NCBI RefSeq assembly: GCF_000636015.1
Contig: NZ_JFZJ01000022.1
Coordinates: forward strand, 1 to 35,039
Direction of reading: 5' to 3'
Source of the DNA: Rhodomicrobium udaipurense JA643
GTDB taxonomy: Bacteria; Pseudomonadota; Alphaproteobacteria; Rhizobiales; Rhodomicrobiaceae
Length of the DNA: 35,039 nucleotides
Under the pieces are notes generated by a model. The model was not told the DNA's origin, did not search any database, and worked only from the letters and a program-made list of their open reading frames with translations. The position numbers and the translations under genes were made by a program. This document shows positions 16,963-24,539 of this stretch, in pieces. Every line of letters begins with the position of its first letter. Position 1 is the first letter of the stretch.

Positions 16963-18087
16963 ATGCGCGCTCCATCAAGAAGCTCCGGCGAGAAGCCACG
17001 AGTCCTGATCGTGGACGACTCCGCGTCGGTCCGCCAGGCCCTGGCGGATATCATTTCCAGCGACCCCGAACTCGAGGTGATGGGGACGGCTTCCGATCCC
17101 TATGTCGCCGCGGAGCGCATCCGCCGCGAGGTGCCCGACGTCATCTTTCTCGATATCGAGATGCCGCGCATGGACGGCCTGACTTTCCTGCGCAAGATCA
17201 TGGCGCAGCGCCCTCTGCCGGTCGTGATCTGTTCGAGCCTGACCGAAGAGGGGTCGAGCACCCTCATGGAGGCGATGGAGGCGGGGGCCGTCGACGTCGT
17301 GACAAAGCCGCGCGTCGGGTCAGTCGAGTTCCTTCAGCACTCGCGAATGCGGATCTGCGATACCGCCAAAGCCGCCGCGCAGGCGAAGCTGAAGCCGCGA
17401 GCGGCTCAACCGCTTCGGGTGGAGGGGAAATTCACGGCGGACGCGATCATTCCCCGGGGTTGGGCTCGAAGGCGCGCCGACTTGGAGAGCGCCAGCGACA
17501 TGATCGTCTGCATCGGCGCGTCAACCGGGGGTACGGAAGCTCTCCGCGATATCCTCCTCGCACTACCCGCTGAGTGTCCTCCGGTCGTCATCGTTCAGCA
17601 CATGCCGGAAAAGTTCACCGCCGCATTCGCGCGCCGCCTCGATGGCATTTGCGCCGTGTCGGTCAAGGAGGCCAAGAGCGGAGACGCAGTGGTTCCGGGG
17701 CGTGTGCTGATCGCGCCGGGGAATCGCCACATGCTCCTCCAGCGCGCAGGCTCCCGCGTCAGCGTGACCATCAAGGACGGACCTCCGGTCTGTCGGCACC
17801 GGCCTTCGGTGGACGTGCTCTTTCGGTCGGCGGCGCAGCACCTCGGGCCGCAAGCGCTCGGCATGTTGTTGACGGGCATGGGCGACGACGGGGCGCAGGG
17901 CCTTCTGGAGATGCGTGAGGCGGGTGCCTTCACGATCGCTCAGGACGAGGAAAGCAGCATCGTTTTCGGTATGCCGAGGGAAGCGATTCAGCGAGGGGCG
18001 GCTGTAAAGGTTCTACCTCTGTCGCGCATGGCGCACGTGATCATGCAGGCGCGCAACCACACAGTCGATATGGTGAAGGCGTCATGA
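16963..18087 (+). CDS. cheB: Chemotaxis response regulator methylesterase CheB
   Basis: 374 aa. The receiver domain (about 11-130) has phospho-acceptor Asp64 in [11 protein letters not shown] and Lys115 in VTKP. The linker contains many Lys and Arg residues. The methylesterase domain (about 178-370) has catalytic Ser187 ([12 protein letters not shown]), His213 (VQHMPEKFT) and Asp309 ([10 protein letters not shown]). It removes methyl groups added by CheR and may deamidate receptors. ATG 16963 is chosen, with GAGG just upstream; a GTG at 16951 overlapping the cheR stop is a possible alternative. Its own stop overlaps the next gene in an ATGA (18084-18087). Confidence 0.95.
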   Translation: MRAPSRSSGEKPRVLIVDDSASVRQALADIISSDPELEVMGTASDPYVAAERIRREVPDVIFLDIEMPRMDGLTFLRKIMAQRPLPVVICSSLTEEGSSTLMEAMEAGAVDVVTKPRVGSVEFLQHSRMRICDTAKAAAQAKLKPRAAQPLRVEGKFTADAIIPRGWARRRADLESASDMIVCIGASTGGTEALRDILLALPAECPPVVIVQHMPEKFTAAFARRLDGICAVSVKEAKSGDAVVPGRVLIAPGNRHMLLQRAGSRVSVTIKDGPPVCRHRPSVDVLFRSAAQHLGPQALGMLLTGMGDDGAQGLLEMREAGAFTIAQDEESSIVFGMPREAIQRGAAVKVLPLSRMAHVIMQARNHTVDMVKAS

Positions 18088-19808
18088 CGGCACTGAACGC
18101 GGTGGCTATCGAGAAGCCAAGAAGGTTTTTCGCACGGGATGTCGGCGATCTTTCGGAGATGATCGCGGAGATTGCCGAGCCTCGGAAGGCGATCGAGCGG
18201 ACCTTCCTCGAAATGGGCGAACGTCTGATATGCGGTGTGAAGTTGCTCCGGACCGTTTCAGCCGCTCATGAGGCCATGGGGGCAGAGTTTCAGGGCCGCG
18301 ATTTCCTTAGCGTCGTCGGGAGCGTGCACGCGCTGCGCGACGAGGTGGCCGACATCGTCGGCCATCTTGCGACCGACGATACCGGCGTCGGACAGCTCGC
18401 GGAAACGATCCAGAAGCTGAAGGATCCCCTCGACGATCTGGGCAATGCCGTCCGAATGCTGGGCCTCATCGCACTCAACGCACGCGTGGTGGCGGCCGGC
18501 ATCGATGCAGGCGACGAAGATCTCGCCGCCTTTGTCGCCGAGATGACCGATATTGGGCGTGATGCCCGCGCGACAGTCCGCTCGATTCTGGACATCCACA
18601 CCCGCGTTTGCCAAACCGTCGCCAGCGCGAAGCAGGGCCACCTCGCCTTCAACCGCGAACAGGCGAAGATCATGGCGACGATCTCGGAACGGCTCAGGGC
18701 CGATCTCGCCACCATCGAACTTCAACAAGGCCGTGCGGCTGCGCATGCAACGCGATCCGGCCAACTGACATCGGCGATCAGCGCACGGATCGGCGATGCG
18801 ATTGCGGCCATGCAGATCGGTGACAGCACGCGTCAGCGGCTTGAGCATGTCGAGGACATCCTGGGCTCGATCAGGGATCGCGCCGATGATGATACCCAAG
18901 CGATGCTTTTTCGTCTGGCGGCGTTGCAGCTTGCCTCGACGAACGAGGACTTTGTCACCGAGGTTGGAGCATTGTCGTCTGCGCTCGACGGGACTCGCCG
19001 CGATGCCGAGGCCGTGCTTGAGGAAGGCCGGGAACGGGCGGACGAGATCCTCGCGGACAGCAGCCATGCCCTGACCGCTCTGGGGAAAAATCTTCAATCC
19101 ATCGTTCCCCTCTTGCAGCAGGACGCGGAGATGCGTCGCGCCGGCCGCAAGCTCGGCGAGGAAACGGCGGATGCCATGCAGGAAATGCTCGGTCAGATGG
19201 ATGCCATTGAGGCGACCGAACATGTGGTTCAGCTCCTGCGTCTGAACATGGCCATCCGCTGCACGCGGCTCGGAGAAAGCGCGCATGGCCTGCGTGTGAT
19301 CGCGGCCGAACTGGGCGCTGTCGCCAAAAGCGCCCGAAGCGCGGCGACTAGAATGCGTCAGATCCTCACCCACCTGAAACACACCGTCGAAGCTGCCCGC
19401 GAGGGCGCGGCACGTCTCGGCGTCCATGAGGTGAATGGCGACCCCATGGCTGCGGCGAGGCTGCTTGAGGCGGTTCTCGGGCGCGTCAAACAGGAGGCGG
19501 TTACTTTGAAGCGGGCGGGCCCGAAAACCATCGGCGTTCTCGATGAAGCGGCGGAGCGCGTTCGCCATTGCGCTGCCGGTCAGGACGTTTGGCCGGATCT
19601 CATCTCGACGCTTACTTTCGCAGCAGGAGAGCGGGATTTCGCAAATTTGACCGTCGACCTCGAAAGACTAGCCGCGATCCGCTCCCGGTACACGATGCAT
19701 AAAGAGAGAGTCATCCACGACCAGGCTTGCGGGGACGCAACTGTGTCGTTCGATTGCATCGATACGCAGGAAGAAGCCGGAGAAGACCTCGATAGCCTCT
19801 TGTTTTAA
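18084..19808 (+). CDS. MCP-like soluble protein with CheZ-type phosphatase signature
   Basis: 574 aa, no membrane segment and no HAMP, predicted almost entirely helical. Two segments align without gaps to the MCP signalling tip but are degenerate: residues 127-165 ([12 protein letters not shown], then [15 protein letters not shown]) and 384-424 ([15 protein letters not shown], then [16 protein letters not shown]). Between them, residues 242-257 read [16 protein letters not shown]. This resembles the CheZ active helix, which carries DxxxQ (Asp143/Gln147 in E. coli); here the pair is Asp247 and Gln251. The protein ends GEDLDSLLF, close to the CheY-binding tail of CheZ (DDLLDSLGF). It is coupled to cheB by ATGA and ends the operon. 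I infer a CheY-P phosphatase on an MCP-like scaffold. A soluble MCP-related scaffold without enzymatic activity is the alternative. Confidence 0.75.
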   Translation: MTALNAVAIEKPRRFFARDVGDLSEMIAEIAEPRKAIERTFLEMGERLICGVKLLRTVSAAHEAMGAEFQGRDFLSVVGSVHALRDEVADIVGHLATDDTGVGQLAETIQKLKDPLDDLGNAVRMLGLIALNARVVAAGIDAGDEDLAAFVAEMTDIGRDARATVRSILDIHTRVCQTVASAKQGHLAFNREQAKIMATISERLRADLATIELQQGRAAAHATRSGQLTSAISARIGDAIAAMQIGDSTRQRLEHVEDILGSIRDRADDDTQAMLFRLAALQLASTNEDFVTEVGALSSALDGTRRDAEAVLEEGRERADEILADSSHALTALGKNLQSIVPLLQQDAEMRRAGRKLGEETADAMQEMLGQMDAIEATEHVVQLLRLNMAIRCTRLGESAHGLRVIAAELGAVAKSARSAATRMRQILTHLKHTVEAAREGAARLGVHEVNGDPMAAARLLEAVLGRVKQEAVTLKRAGPKTIGVLDEAAERVRHCAAGQDVWPDLISTLTFAAGERDFANLTVDLERLAAIRSRYTMHKERVIHDQACGDATVSFDCIDTQEEAGEDLDSLLF

Positions 19809-19816
19809 GCTGCCGC

Positions 19817-19854
19817 ACCAGATGTTCAGTCCCATCCTGTGATGGTCTGGTTTT
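19817..19854 (+). terminator. Probable intrinsic terminator of the chemotaxis operon
   Basis: ACCAGA (19817-19822) pairs with TCTGGT (19846-19851). An inner CCATC/GATGG pair extends the stem and leaves a bulge on the left side. TTTT follows at 19851-19854. It begins 9 bp after the last stop codon of the operon, which supports the role despite the imperfect stem. Confidence 0.65.
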
Positions 19855-19975
19855 CGGATGAAGCGCGCGACGGACTTGGAGCCGGGGCAACCACGCTTCG
19901 CCTATGTCTTGAATAAAAACATCTGGCAAAAACTACACTCGGGGAGAACGGGTATCGCGCACGCCCAGACATGCC

Positions 19976-20881
19976 CTAACAACGCTCGCCCGATTTCGCC
20001 AGCGCAGGCGGCGCAACCGGCGCGGCGCTCCGCGTCGTCAACAGCAGGCCTGCTCCGATGATGGCCGCGCCGACAAATGCGCGCGGCTCAAGCGGCGTGC
20101 CGAGCGCGATGTAGGACAGGATCACCACCCAGAACGGGTTCAGCAGGTGATAGGACGCCGCGCTCGCCGCTCCGCTCCAGCGGATGAGCAGGAGCCAGAG
20201 CACGCTCGCCCCGATGCTTACCACGACGGTGAGATAAAGGATCGCCAGCGTGGCTGAGACCGTAAAGGTCGGCGCAACAACGCCTTTCAGCGCGAGCACC
20301 GGCAGCAGAGCGAGCGCGCCCGCGGTCGATTGCCAGAAATTGAGCGTGATCACCGGAAGCCCGGTCGCGCGGCCGCGAAACAGCACGGTTGCCATCGCGA
20401 AAGCGGTCGTGCCGCCGACGGCGAGCGCGACGCCCACGGCATCGCCCGCACCGATATCGAAGCCGATGATGACGATCACCCCCGCAAAGCCGATAAACAC
20501 ACCCAGCGTCTTGACGAGATCGAACCGCTCATGCCCGAGCGCCACCGAAAAAAGGATGGCAAGGAACGGCGCGCAACTCACGATCACACCCACCACGGCG
20601 GCCGAGGTGAAGGCGAGCGCGGAAAAGTTCATGCCAAGATACACTGCATTGTTCAGCAGGCCGAAGAGCAGACCAGTCTTCACGATGCGGGTGTTCCATG
20701 CCACCCGGTTCCCGAGGCAGAACGGCGCCATGATCGCGGCGCTCAACGCGAAGCGGATCACCAGCGCCAGAATTGGGTCGACATCGCGCACGGCGATCTT
20801 GCCGGCGACGAAGGCGGAACTCCAGATCAGGCTGAAAAGGAGCACGAGGGCGATGAGGGCGGGGCGCGATATCTGGGTCAT
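19976..20881 (-). CDS. EamA/DMT-family inner-membrane transporter
   Basis: 301 aa with about ten hydrophobic segments in two EamA halves (roughly 8-135 and 150-285). FSLIWSSAFVAGKIA at the N terminus and the YHLLNPFWVVILSYIALG stretch in the second half are typical of the drug/metabolite transporter superfamily. Substrate cannot be read from the sequence; metabolite or amino acid export is common. It is transcribed divergently from a LysR-type regulator across a short AT-rich region, the classic arrangement for a regulator controlling its neighbour. Confidence 0.93.
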   Translation of the reverse strand: MTQISRPALIALVLLFSLIWSSAFVAGKIAVRDVDPILALVIRFALSAAIMAPFCLGNRVAWNTRIVKTGLLFGLLNNAVYLGMNFSALAFTSAAVVGVIVSCAPFLAILFSVALGHERFDLVKTLGVFIGFAGVIVIIGFDIGAGDAVGVALAVGGTTAFAMATVLFRGRATGLPVITLNFWQSTAGALALLPVLALKGVVAPTFTVSATLAILYLTVVVSIGASVLWLLLIRWSGAASAASYHLLNPFWVVILSYIALGTPLEPRAFVGAAIIGAGLLLTTRSAAPVAPPALAKSGERC

Positions 20882-20909
20882 GAGCGAAGGATCGCAGGCC
20901 GAACGCTCG

Positions 20910-20939
20910 TTGCAAAATTAATAATCAGCGCGCTATAAT
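20910..20939 (+). promoter_or_regulatory. Candidate promoter of the LysR gene in the divergent control region
   Basis: TTGCAA (20910-20915), an 18-bp spacer and a perfect TATAAT (20934-20939). The spacer is AT-rich with a GCGCGC core that makes the area roughly symmetrical, so it could include a LysR operator shared with the divergent transporter gene. Confidence 0.55.
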
Positions 20940-20990
20940 AAGCTAGAGTGATATGCTGGGGTGGCAATCCATCTGCACCAGTCGCAGCAA

Positions 20991-20997
20991 AAGGAAG
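20991..20997 (+). promoter_or_regulatory. Shine-Dalgarno that decides the LysR gene start
   Basis: AAGGAAG lies seven bases before an in-frame TTG at 21005. The only other upstream in-frame start, GTG 20948, has no such site and lies just past the TATAAT. Confidence 0.65.
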
Positions 20998-21004
20998 CGC
21001 ATCC

Positions 21005-21940
21005 TTGGCCAACATCGCCGACACAGCATCGACGCTTACCGACCGCCGCATCACGCTCGAACAACTGCGCGCCTTCGTAATGGTTGCGGAAGGCGGCAGC
21101 TTCGCTGGTGCGAGCCTCGATCTTGGCCGCACGCAATCCGCCGTGACGCAAAGCCTGAAGAAGCTTGAGCAGATTCTCGATTGCGTGCTTCTGGAGCGCC
21201 GTCAGGGCCATTTCGCCGGGCTTACGCTCGAAGGTGCGCGCTTCCTGCCGATGGCGAAAGAGATCCTCGCCCGTCTCTCCGATGCGGTCGGCTCGTTCCA
21301 GCGGCCGCCGCTGGCGGGGCGCATCCGGCTTGGTGTGCCCGACGATTTCGACGTGCTGGACATCCACGGCGTTCTCTCGCGCTGCCTCGACATGAACCCC
21401 GAGCTGCGCATCGAGGTGACCTCCGCGATGTCCGCCGCCATCGTCGACATGTTCAACGCGGGCGAGATTGATGTGGCTTTGCTCAACCGCGCGCGCGGCG
21501 AAAGCCCGAACGTCGGCGGCGCGCCACGAAAGGTGCTTCGCAGCGAGCCGCTGACCTGGCTCGGCCGCGAGAAGACAGCGCTCGGCCAGTTTACAACGGT
21601 GCCGCTGGTTGGCTTCCCCGATGGCTGCACCTACCGCAAGACGATGCTCCTCGCGATGCAGCGCGTGGGCAAGCCGAGCTGCCTCGCCTACACAAGTTCG
21701 TCTTACGAGAACATCCGCAGGGCGGTTTCGGCAGGGCTCGGCATCGCCGTGCTGCCACGCGGCTCTGCCGGGCGCGATCACGTGATTCTCGGCGCTGAAG
21801 AGGGCTTTCCGCCCCTGCCGGAAGCCGAACTCGTCATGGTCGCGAACGCGCGCGACGAGCTTTACCGCAAGTTTGCGGCGTTTCTCGAAAGCTCACCCAG
21901 CGTCGCCAACGGGGTGCGGCGTCTTTCGTCTGCGGCTTGA
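21005..21940 (+). CDS. LysR-family transcriptional regulator
   Basis: 311 aa from TTG 21005. The N-terminal winged helix-turn-helix (about 16-75) reads ITLEQLRAFVMVAEGGSFAG, then RTQSAVTQSLKKLEQIL. The periplasmic-binding-like effector domain starts at GRIRLGVPDDFDV and runs to the end. It probably controls the divergent EamA transporter and itself. The effector is unknown. Near position 190 the LysR fold continues normally, without truncation. The longer reading from GTG 20948 adds 19 residues (MICWGG...) that do not look like a LysR N terminus. Confidence 0.92.
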   Translation: MANIADTASTLTDRRITLEQLRAFVMVAEGGSFAGASLDLGRTQSAVTQSLKKLEQILDCVLLERRQGHFAGLTLEGARFLPMAKEILARLSDAVGSFQRPPLAGRIRLGVPDDFDVLDIHGVLSRCLDMNPELRIEVTSAMSAAIVDMFNAGEIDVALLNRARGESPNVGGAPRKVLRSEPLTWLGREKTALGQFTTVPLVGFPDGCTYRKTMLLAMQRVGKPSCLAYTSSSYENIRRAVSAGLGIAVLPRGSAGRDHVILGAEEGFPPLPEAELVMVANARDELYRKFAAFLESSPSVANGVRRLSSAA

Positions 21941-22248
21941 GCGACGCCCCGTTGTTTGAGGATACCAAAGCTAATGGGGTCAAACCTGAGGCGTGCGACC
22001 GGCCAGCACTTCAGCGAGCATTAGACGCTTCGTCTGTTGGCTTGTTGCGACCCGTAACGACAAAGCGCCTTGTCCGCTTATAAGCATTGCATACATTATG
22101 AAAATTGCCACTTCCACCCTTGCTTCCCGGTGAACGTCGACGAGAGCAAGTCGAATGATTTTCCGGTTCCTCGATGCAAGCAAAAGTGGAGCTTGGAGTT
22201 CAAACCGATCTGCCGTAGGGTTCTGTGTCAGGATGACGAACCGAAAGC
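21941..22248. other. Intergenic region upstream of the copper-efflux operon
   Basis: 308 bp without a supported gene. A possible promoter for the efflux operon lies near 22070-22100 (TTGTCC, 16-bp spacer, TACATT). A small hairpin AGACG-ctt-CGTCT is at 22023-22035. I find no clear CueR-type or Fur-type operator. Confidence 0.4.
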
Positions 22249-22662
22249 GTGGCGATCTTGCGCACCTTGTTGGCCATTATTATCTCGATTGGCCTTGTGC
22301 TTAGCATAAGCACAAGTTCGGCCATGGCCACGCACTCCGTCTCCATGCAGGGCCATGCCCTCGAAAGCGACGCTTCCAGCCATCACGCCTCCGCACAGTC
22401 CATGATGCCCGAGCACAAGGGCGGCATGGGTGGTTGCCATAAAGCTCCGTCGAAGGCTCCTGCCGACGCGTGCAACGGCTGCGGCTCCAAGGCGAAATGC
22501 ACGCACGACTCCTGCTTGTGCTTGAAATGCTTCAGCGCGATGGTCGATGTGCGGCCGGTTGCCCTTGCCGCCATGACCATCCCCACGCGCCACATTCTTC
22601 ATCGGGCCAATAGGCCGCCCGACAGCATGCGCCAACCTCCGGCACCGCCTCCACAAGTCTGA
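22249..22662 (+). CDS. Small Cys/His/Met-rich periplasmic protein of the metal-efflux operon
   Basis: 137 aa from GTG 22249. The signal peptide covers about 1-27 (TLLAIIISIGLVLSI, then SSAMA-T). The mature part is rich in His and Met (SSHHASAQSMMPEHKGGMGG). It then has seven Cys at 63, 75, 78, 84, 89, 91 and 94 (CNGCGS, CTHDSCLCLKCF) and ends PPAPPPQV. Similar small proteins with a KCF motif and a Pro-rich end accompany heavy-metal efflux genes in alphaproteobacteria; I know no characterised member. I infer periplasmic metal binding or sensing. A shorter start at ATG 22324 would lose the signal peptide. Confidence 0.75.
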   Translation: MAILRTLLAIIISIGLVLSISTSSAMATHSVSMQGHALESDASSHHASAQSMMPEHKGGMGGCHKAPSKAPADACNGCGSKAKCTHDSCLCLKCFSAMVDVRPVALAAMTIPTRHILHRANRPPDSMRQPPAPPPQV

Positions 22663-22746
22663 TCCCATTCGAACCGAGTCCCAGCACGTTCTGCGGTTGC
22701 TCGCGGCTGCGCGCGCGACAGAAACTCTTCGAACAGGATTGACGCG

Positions 22747-23139
22747 ATGAAATTGCATTTCAGCGCCGCTGCCCTCGGGCTTGCGGTGGCATTCCTCGAT
22801 TCTCAGGCATTTGCCGGAGCGAAGGACTACGAATTCCAGGCTGTTTCCAACGATCTCAAGGCCGGTTCTGGCCGAGACGTGGCGGTTCGGCTTGTCCACA
22901 AGCCAACGGGTAAGCCCGTGACGGGTGCCGTGCTGTTCCGCTCCCGCCTCGACATGTCCCCCGATGGCATGGGCGATATGACGGGCAAGCTTGCGGCGGA
23001 CGCATCGAGCGAGCCAGGGCTTTACCGCTTCAAGGCCGATCTCACGATGGCTGGAAGCTGGGCGCTCAAGCTCATGGCCAAGGTGCCCGGCGAGAGCGAG
23101 ACTGTCGAAGGCACGGTCCTGATCCAGGCCAAAGACTAG
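22747..23139 (+). CDS. FixH/YtkA-like periplasmic protein
   Basis: 130 aa with a signal peptide (about 1-23, ending AFAG). The remainder is a small beta-sandwich of the FixH/YtkA type: DYEFQAVSNDLKAG, VRLVHKPTGKPVTGAVLF, MSPDGMGDM, then YRFKADLTMAGSWALKLMAKV. The Met-rich turn MSPDGMGDM could bind copper. Such proteins are often encoded beside CusB/CusA pumps. AGGA precedes the ATG by eight bases. The adaptor gene begins two bases after its stop, so the genes are cotranscribed. Confidence 0.82.
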   Translation: MKLHFSAAALGLAVAFLDSQAFAGAKDYEFQAVSNDLKAGSGRDVAVRLVHKPTGKPVTGAVLFRSRLDMSPDGMGDMTGKLAADASSEPGLYRFKADLTMAGSWALKLMAKVPGESETVEGTVLIQAKD

Positions 23140-23141
23140 TC

Positions 23142-24539
23142 ATGAACAGCAAGCTTTTAGCGGGGACCGCCGTCATGGCGGTCTTCGCGAGCGCCGTTGT
23201 CGGCTACCGATCGGAGCCCGGCACATGGCCAAGCGTGCGCGTCGTTGCGACTAGCATGGCGGCGGAGCCGGGCGCGGTCGGGCGCGAGGTTCTTTACTGG
23301 CGAGACCCGGACGGGAAGAACGATTTCTCGCCCGCGCCGAAGAAGACGCCCGATGGCCGCGCCTACCTGCCGGTGTACGAGGATCAGGAGGCAAGCTTCC
23401 AGGGCGCGAAGCCGGCAAAGCCGCAAGGCGGTCGCAAAATCCTCTATTACCGCAATCCCATGGGGCTGCCCGACGTCTCCTCCGCGCCCAAAAAGGACTC
23501 GATGGGGATGGACTACATCCCCGTCTACGAGGGCGACGAGGAAGACGGCTCCACGGTCAAAATCTCCCCCGGGAAACTCCAGCGGACCGGTGTGCGATCC
23601 GAACCGGTGACCAGGCGCGCGCTCGTGACCTCAATCCGCGCTCCCGGCGTGGTTCAGGCCGACGAGCATCGCCAGTCGGTCGTTGCGCTTCGCTTCGATG
23701 CCTTCCTTAACGGGTTGGAGCACATCACGACGGGCAGCAAGGTCCGCAAAGGCGAGCCCCTGATGCGCGTATACAGCTCCGTCTTGTCGGCGTCGGCAGC
23801 TCAATACGTCACCGATCTGGGAATACGCGATACCGGAGGCCTCTCCGCCAACAGGGGCGCAAGGCAACGCCTTGAAAATCTCGGCGTGCCGGACGCGATC
23901 ATCAAGGACATCGAGCGCAGCAAGCAAGGGTCGCTGACGGTTGTCTGGCCAGCGCCGCGAGACGGCTTCGTCGTCGAACACAATGTCGTCGAAGGCATGC
24001 AGGCGAAGACGGGCGATGTCCTGTTTCGCATCGCCGATCTCTCCGTGATCTGGGTGCTGGCTGACGTGGCGGAGCGGGATCTCGCGATGATCGCGCCGGG
24101 CCAAAAGGCAACAGTTACGCCGCGCGGCTATCCCGGCAAGACCTTCACCGGAACGATCAGCCTCATATACCCCGTCCTGAACAAGGAAACGCGAACGGCG
24201 CGCGTGCGCATCGAACTCGCAAATCCCGAGACGATCCTCAGGCCAAACATGTACGCCGATGTGGTTATCGACAGCGGCAGCAATAAGCCTGTGGTCGCTG
24301 TTCCGGAAAGCGCGATCATCGACAGCGGTATCCGCAAAACCGTCATCGTGGACAAGGGCGAAGGCCGTTTCGAGCCGCGCGAAGTCAAAACCGGCAATCG
24401 CGGCGATGGGTTCGTCGAAATCAGGGAGGGCGTTTCCGACAAGGACAAGGTCGTCACCGCCGCCAACTTTCTCATCGACGCGGAAAGCAATCTCAAAGCC
24501 GCGCTTCAGGGGCTCACTACCGGTGGAGAAGCGAAATGA
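23142..24539 (+). CDS. cusB: CusB-like RND efflux adaptor with two metal-binding modules
   Basis: 465 aa periplasmic adaptor (membrane fusion protein). The N-terminal hydrophobic segment covers about 4-22. Two 36-residue heavy-metal-binding modules stand in tandem, at 48-83 (LYWRDPDGKNDFSPAPKK) and 98-133 (LYYRNPMGLPDVSSAPKK then MGMDYIPVYE). The second keeps the methionines; the first lost them (DGRAYLPVYE). The barrel-sandwich and hairpin region spans about 150-300 and the beta-barrel about 300-440. It links the CusA pump to an outer-membrane channel. ATGA overlap with cusA (24536-24539). Assignment to the Cus type rests on the pump's methionines and on the YYRNPMGLPD module. Confidence 0.88.
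   Translation: MNSKLLAGTAVMAVFASAVVGYRSEPGTWPSVRVVATSMAAEPGAVGREVLYWRDPDGKNDFSPAPKKTPDGRAYLPVYEDQEASFQGAKPAKPQGGRKILYYRNPMGLPDVSSAPKKDSMGMDYIPVYEGDEEDGSTVKISPGKLQRTGVRSEPVTRRALVTSIRAPGVVQADEHRQSVVALRFDAFLNGLEHITTGSKVRKGEPLMRVYSSVLSASAAQYVTDLGIRDTGGLSANRGARQRLENLGVPDAIIKDIERSKQGSLTVVWPAPRDGFVVEHNVVEGMQAKTGDVLFRIADLSVIWVLADVAERDLAMIAPGQKATVTPRGYPGKTFTGTISLIYPVLNKETRTARVRIELANPETILRPNMYADVVIDSGSNKPVVAVPESAIIDSGIRKTVIVDKGEGRFEPREVKTGNRGDGFVEIREGVSDKDKVVTAANFLIDAESNLKAALQGLTTGGEAK

Noticed and set aside
18258..19568. 436-codon minus-strand frame opposite the CheZ-like gene
   Set aside because: Low-complexity composition and no start site; the plus-strand protein has recognisable motifs and operon coupling.
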